Shown: one piece after another, positions 60,698 to 64,000 of the stretch | How positions within the stretch are numbered: the first letter of the stretch is position 1 | How the letters are laid out: each line of letters begins with the position of its first letter | Assembly (NCBI RefSeq): GCF_014200575.1 | Contig: NZ_JACHBZ010000010.1 | Coordinates: forward strand, 124,001 to 188,000 | Direction: 5' to 3' | Source of the DNA: Mucilaginibacter saanensis | GTDB taxonomy: Bacteria; Bacteroidota; Bacteroidia; Sphingobacteriales; Sphingobacteriaceae | Length of the DNA stretch: 64,000 nucleotides | Made by a program: the position numbers and the translations under genes | Notes under the pieces: model-generated | Databases searched by the model: none | Told to the model about the DNA's origin: nothing | What the model saw: the letters and a program-made list of their open reading frames with translations, nothing else

Positions 60698-61687
60698 CTA
60701 ATTTGTCTTTTTACTTGCCGGTGTTTTTCTGTACACTCTTTTTTTGGCCGGAGATTTTATCCCTGTTTTTTTGGCTACCGGGGCATGTTTGGTTGGTTTA
60801 ACTTTTACCAGCTCCACATTAAACAGCAATGTGCTGTAAGGCGGAATATCCTGACCGGCACCCTTTTCGCCATAAGCAAGGCTTGGTGGGATAATGAAGG
60901 TAGCCTTTGAACCCTCGTTCAGTAAAAGTAAGCCCTCGTCCCAGCCTGGTATTACCTGACCCTGGCCAAGCACCACGCTGATAGGCTCATACTTACGGCC
61001 CGGTTGCTCTAACCCTGCACTTTTAGCATCGGCCTCAACGCTGGAGTCAAAAACTTTACCGCCTAATAGCTTACCGGTATAATTTACCAATACGGTGTCG
61101 CCAGCCAGTGGTTTGCGTTTGATAGACGGTGTTGTAACAAAATACTTTAAGCCCGATACTGTGGTTACTGCATTTATCTTATTGGCAGCTACGTAGCTGT
61201 TAGCAGCAGCAACTTCGCCGTCTTTTAATTTTTGTGCAGCCGCCGTTTTTTCGGCAATGGCATCTGTTAATGATTGTACCTTTTCAATTTTAAGAATAAA
61301 GGTTAAGTAGCTGCCCTTAGGGAAAAACGGCGGACGGGCTTCTTCATGTCCCTTAAAAACAGAGTCGGTAGGTACTTTAACCAGTGCGCTGTCTTTAGCA
61401 GCCAGCAAAGGGAATACCTCCATCAGGTCGCCAACATTTTGTGATGGCTGTATCTGCGCCTGTACCGGACGACCGGCCTTATAAGTACTGAATAAAATAG
61501 AGTCTTTATCCGTTTTTTGGATAAAGTTAAATGTAATTACATCGTTCTGTTTTATTTTATCGCCGGCATTGCCGGTAAATATCTGGTATAACGCACCGTT
61601 GGGCGTATGCTTCATTTCGCTTTGAGCATGGGCACCAAGCGCAAACGCCGCAAACAATGGTAACAGGAAGTAGATAGGTTTTTTCAT
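60698..61687 (-). CDS. FKBP-type peptidyl-prolyl isomerase, periplasmic (paralogue A)
   Basis: Exported PPIase of 329 residues (signal peptide ending LGAHAQ). The C-terminal FKBP domain (about 175-300) has DTVLVNYTGKLLGGKVFDSS, VVLGQGQVIPGWDEGLLLLNEGSKATFIIPPSLAYGEKGAGQDIPPYSTLLFNVELV. An N-terminal domain (about 30-130) looks like a divergent FKBP-like fold (DVITFNFIQKT). The tail is lysine-rich (KKTGIKSPAKKRVYRKTPASK). I chose ATG 61687, which gives the signal peptide. Probably assists folding of envelope proteins. It is a paralogue of the next upstream gene; a terminator lies between. Confidence 0.93.
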   Translation of the reverse strand: MKKPIYFLLPLFAAFALGAHAQSEMKHTPNGALYQIFTGNAGDKIKQNDVITFNFIQKTDKDSILFSTYKAGRPVQAQIQPSQNVGDLMEVFPLLAAKDSALVKVPTDSVFKGHEEARPPFFPKGSYLTFILKIEKVQSLTDAIAEKTAAAQKLKDGEVAAANSYVAANKINAVTTVSGLKYFVTTPSIKRKPLAGDTVLVNYTGKLLGGKVFDSSVEADAKSAGLEQPGRKYEPISVVLGQGQVIPGWDEGLLLLNEGSKATFIIPPSLAYGEKGAGQDIPPYSTLLFNVELVKVKPTKHAPVAKKTGIKSPAKKRVYRKTPASKKTN

Positions 61688-61763
61688 GGGTATAATATTT
61701 ACTTTTTTAGAGGGATGAAGCAATAACAGCGCTTCAACAGCATCATGATAGCCTCAGCACAAT

Positions 61764-61798
61764 AAAAAAGCCTTCCTAACTATTAGGTCAGGAAGGCT
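61764..61798 (-). terminator. Intrinsic terminator of the second FKBP gene
   Basis: On the minus strand AGCCTTCCT and AGGAAGGCT form a 9-bp stem around a 12-base loop, followed by a run of six T. Confidence 0.85.
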
Positions 61799-61814
61799 AT
61801 GATCAATTTTTTAA

Positions 61815-62804
61815 TTATTTAGATGCCGGAGCATTTTGCGGAGCTGCCTGTGGCTGCATTAATTGCGGCGCAACTGGTTTTGGAGCATTTGGGTTAGGAT
61901 GAACAATGTTCACCATTTCCATTTCAAACACAATTGGTGTGTATGGGCCAATTGGGCCTATGCCCTGATCTTTATAAGCAATGTCAGACGGGATAATGAA
62001 TATCGCTTTTGCTCCTTTGTTCAGCAATTGCAAACCTTCGTCCCAACCGGCAATAACTTTGCTTTCGCCAACAGGAATACGGATAGGTGCAAACTGACGC
62101 ATTGGGTCAACAGGCATTTTTTCTTTAGTTGCAACTTCTTTAATGCTGGTATCAAATACTTTACCGGTAACCAGTTTACCAGTGTAGTTTACTACTGCGG
62201 TATCACCAACAGCAGGTTTCTCGCCAGTACCTGGGTTAGTAATTACATATAATAAACCTGATGCTGTTTTAGTAACCTTTAAGTTATGGTCAGCAATATA
62301 CTTTGCAATTTTACCTGGCTCTTGAGTTTTGACAGCTTCTGCTTGTGATTTAATGTAATCAGTAACACGACCACGGAATACTTGCTCATTCAATGAACCT
62401 TTTGCTATTACCTTATCAACTTTGATCTGGAAAACTACATATTTACCTTTAAAGCCCGGAGGACGTTGCTGACCGCCTTTAAATATAGAATCGGCAGCAA
62501 TTTTAAAAGTTGCACTATCACCTTCGCCCAGTAAATTAATACCTGCATAAATATCGCCTTTGGCTTGTGGTTTAGGCATTGGGATAGACATTGGATGCCC
62601 GCTGTCATAGCTGTTCATTAAAATAGAATCGCCATCAGTTTTCACTACCATGTCTAAGCTTACAAAATCGCCTTCTTTGATTTTTGTACCGCCTTTTGAC
62701 GTGTGAATGTTGTAAAGCAAGCCGCCATCTCCTTGTTTAAATCCACCGTTGCAACTTGCTAAACCGATAGCCGCAAGAGCTAAGAACATTAATTTTCTTT
62801 TCAT
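61815..62804 (-). CDS. FKBP-type peptidyl-prolyl isomerase, lipoprotein (paralogue B)
   Basis: PPIase of 329 residues with a lipoprotein signal (FLALAAIGLASC), so it is envelope-anchored. Two FKBP-related domains as in paralogue A: an N-terminal divergent one (GDFVSLDMVVKTDGDSILMNSYDSG) and a C-terminal one (DTAVVNYTGKLVTGKVFDTS, IAGWDEGLQLLNKGAKAIFIIPSDIAY). The tail is proline/glutamine-rich. It is paralogous to the gene downstream, so a local duplication is likely, with one copy lipidated and one soluble. Starts 2 bases after the nrnA stop codon, so it is coupled with it. Confidence 0.93.
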   Translation of the reverse strand: MKRKLMFLALAAIGLASCNGGFKQGDGGLLYNIHTSKGGTKIKEGDFVSLDMVVKTDGDSILMNSYDSGHPMSIPMPKPQAKGDIYAGINLLGEGDSATFKIAADSIFKGGQQRPPGFKGKYVVFQIKVDKVIAKGSLNEQVFRGRVTDYIKSQAEAVKTQEPGKIAKYIADHNLKVTKTASGLLYVITNPGTGEKPAVGDTAVVNYTGKLVTGKVFDTSIKEVATKEKMPVDPMRQFAPIRIPVGESKVIAGWDEGLQLLNKGAKAIFIIPSDIAYKDQGIGPIGPYTPIVFEMEMVNIVHPNPNAPKPVAPQLMQPQAAPQNAPASK

Positions 62805-62806
62805 TT

Positions 62807-63817
62807 TTACTGTATTAATAGTTTTTTGTATTCGGGTAATATTAGTTTAAATTGTTTTACAACTTCTTCAAGGCTATCATTAGAGTGGCCTCCTGCGGCA
62901 TTGCGGTGCCCGCCGCCGCTAAAATATTTTTTGCAGATCTCATTAGCCGGAAACTCCCCTTTTGAGCGCAGCGAAAGCTTTACCCTGTCACGGCGTTCCA
63001 CTATAAATGCTGCCAAACGGATACGGGCTATTGATAACGCATAGTTCACAATACCTTCAGTATCGCCGGTATCAACGTCATATTTTTCCAGATCGTATTT
63101 GCTAACAGCAATAATTGCAGTATTATATTCTGGCAAAATTTCCAGGCAGTTGGCCAAACAATGCCCCAGGAACCTTAACCGGCCCTCAGATGCGCTGTTA
63201 TAAACCAGCTCATGAATACGCCAGTTAACCGCACCTGCATCAATCAGATCGGCCGTGATGCGATGTACAGCAGACGTAGTATTAGGCAACCTGAACGATG
63301 CCGAATCGGTCATGATACCTGTATATAAACAGGTAGCCACATCCTTATTAACTAATTCTTTATGGTGCAGCTCGTTCACAATAAAATCATAAACCAGCTG
63401 GGCGGTAGCACAGGCGTTAATATTCCAATGCCTGTAATCGTCAAAATCCTCGGGCTCCAGGTGATGATCAATCATGATCTTGTAAGCCTTGCTTTCGCCT
63501 ACCAGCGCACCCATTTCATTGATGCGGCCAAGGGCATTAAAGTCAAGACAAAATATAAGCTGGGCATCGGCTATTAAAGCTGCAGACCGTTCGGTTTGCT
63601 CCGTATAAATAATAACATCCTCGTTACCAGGCAACCAGCTTAAAAAGTCAGGATAATCTGTAGGTGCAATTACTTTGGCATGATGCCCTTGCTGTATCAG
63701 ATAATTATATAAACCCAATGACGAACCCATAGCATCACCATCAGGCTTATGATGGGTAGTGATCACTATTTTCTGGGGTTGTGCTAAAAGTTCAGTAAGC
63801 GCAGCTAAATCTAACAT
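62807..63817 (-). CDS. nrnA: DHH-family phosphoesterase, NrnA-like (nanoRNase/pAp phosphatase)
   Basis: DHH/DHHA1 phosphoesterase of 336 residues. Motif I THHKPDGDAMGSSLGLYNYL, CLDFNALGRI, the DHH box MIDHHLEPEDFDDY, and the C-terminal DHHA1 signature KKYFSGGGHRNAAGG are all present. It is expected to degrade short RNAs and 3'-phosphoadenosine-5'-phosphate. I chose ATG 63817, as the upstream alternative is a TTG. It has its own likely promoter, diverging from ndk. Confidence 0.95.
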   Translation of the reverse strand: MLDLAALTELLAQPQKIVITTHHKPDGDAMGSSLGLYNYLIQQGHHAKVIAPTDYPDFLSWLPGNEDVIIYTEQTERSAALIADAQLIFCLDFNALGRINEMGALVGESKAYKIMIDHHLEPEDFDDYRHWNINACATAQLVYDFIVNELHHKELVNKDVATCLYTGIMTDSASFRLPNTTSAVHRITADLIDAGAVNWRIHELVYNSASEGRLRFLGHCLANCLEILPEYNTAIIAVSKYDLEKYDVDTGDTEGIVNYALSIARIRLAAFIVERRDRVKLSLRSKGEFPANEICKKYFSGGGHRNAAGGHSNDSLEEVVKQFKLILPEYKKLLIQ

Positions 63818-63836
63818 CAATTTTAAAAAAGAGTTG

Positions 63837-63864
63837 CAAAGCTAAATAAATAAATTAAATACAA
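63837..63864 (-). promoter_or_regulatory. Candidate promoter of nrnA
   Basis: On the minus strand TAGCTTTG (63837-63844) is an exact TAnnTTTG element, with a TTG (63862-63864) 17 bases upstream. The start codon is 19 bases after the -7 box. Confidence 0.5.
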
Positions 63865-63911
63865 ACCATCTAATTTAATTCAAAACGCTTTATGTTACAG
63901 ATGTAAAACCC

Positions 63912-63919
63912 TATTTTTG
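63912..63919 (+). promoter_or_regulatory. Candidate -7 element (TATTTTTG) of ndk
   Basis: Exact TAnnTTTG match 21 bases before the ndk start codon, almost identical to the asnS promoter element (both TATTTTTGC). Confidence 0.55.
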
Positions 63920-63940
63920 CGCCAATTTTAAAAAGCAGTA

Positions 63941-64000
63941 ATGAAAACTAACAGAACTTTTACCATGATTAAGCCTGATGCTGTTGCAAACGGGCATATT
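63941..64000 (+). CDS. ndk: Nucleoside diphosphate kinase, N-terminal 20 codons (3' end outside window)
   Basis: Only MKTNRTFTMIKPDAVANGHI is visible, but RTFTMIKPDAVANGH is the conserved N-terminus of nucleoside diphosphate kinases, including the phosphate-contacting lysine in MIKPDA. The enzyme transfers the gamma phosphate among NTPs and NDPs. Divergent from nrnA. The frame runs out of the window. Confidence 0.93.
   Translation, partial: MKTNRTFTMIKPDAVANGHI

Overview
This window is chromosomal DNA of a Bacteroidota bacterium, most likely family Sphingobacteriaceae (Mucilaginibacter- or Pedobacter-like). The lineage is inferred from several signs: TAnnTTTG -7 promoter elements, a type IX secretion C-terminal domain protein, an ECF sigma/FecR pair, a Nudix-type AraR regulator, DUF5683/DUF5684-type proteins beside parAB-dapB-lepB, and a DnaG whose N-terminal zinc ligands are replaced. 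Coding density is high. Most gaps hold dispersed palindromic repeats. I saw no rRNA, tRNA, CRISPR array, prophage or complete multi-gene mobile element.

Layout. 1-8 kb: the 3' end of pgi, a REP-associated IS200-like transposase with its repeats, a small secreted orphan, glutaminyl cyclase, yraN, dnaG, a DMT transporter and asnS. 8-10.5 kb: SRPBCC protein, RBBP9-type hydrolase and Ldh/malate dehydrogenase, separated by palindromic repeats. 10.7-18.4 kb (minus strand): a parA-parB-DUF5683-dapB run followed by three tandem signal peptidase I paralogues. 18.6-24.1 kb: FMN reductase, VIT-type transporter, a T9SS cargo protein, a PQQ-type sugar dehydrogenase lipoprotein and a methyltransferase. 24.2-28.9 kb: a redox group with an Old Yellow Enzyme gene divergent from a LysR gene, then a ferredoxin reductase-ferredoxin pair and a flavin reductase-like protein. 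29.1-37.8 kb: an accessory stretch of two AraC regulators, NTF2-like proteins, PchB-like chorismate mutase, OsmC, tautomerase, MDR dehydrogenase, lactonase, aldo/keto reductase and a dehydrogenase gene remnant.

38.0-46.0 kb is an L-arabinose utilisation locus: Nudix-type AraR, ribulokinase, ribulose-5-phosphate 4-epimerase, an atypical secreted GH27 glycosidase, arabinose isomerase and a sodium/sugar symporter, closed by a strong terminator. A ketoglutarate-semialdehyde-type dehydrogenase follows. 48.6-53.0 kb holds two regulated redox modules: LysR/mdaB/ygiN/AKR with a perfect palindromic operator, and HxlR/MBL hydrolase with repeated GGTTAC half-sites.

53.1-58.4 kb is the most unusual locus. 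An ECF sigma factor and a FecR anti-sigma factor are translationally coupled to an STN/carboxypeptidase-regulatory-like protein. In place of a TonB receptor, that protein carries about six 16-residue repeats and a beta-barrel. A small membrane protein and a second outer-membrane protein made of two copies of the same barrel module follow. The last 5 kb has ansA, tatD, two FKBP-type isomerases and nrnA on the minus strand, and the start of ndk on the plus strand.
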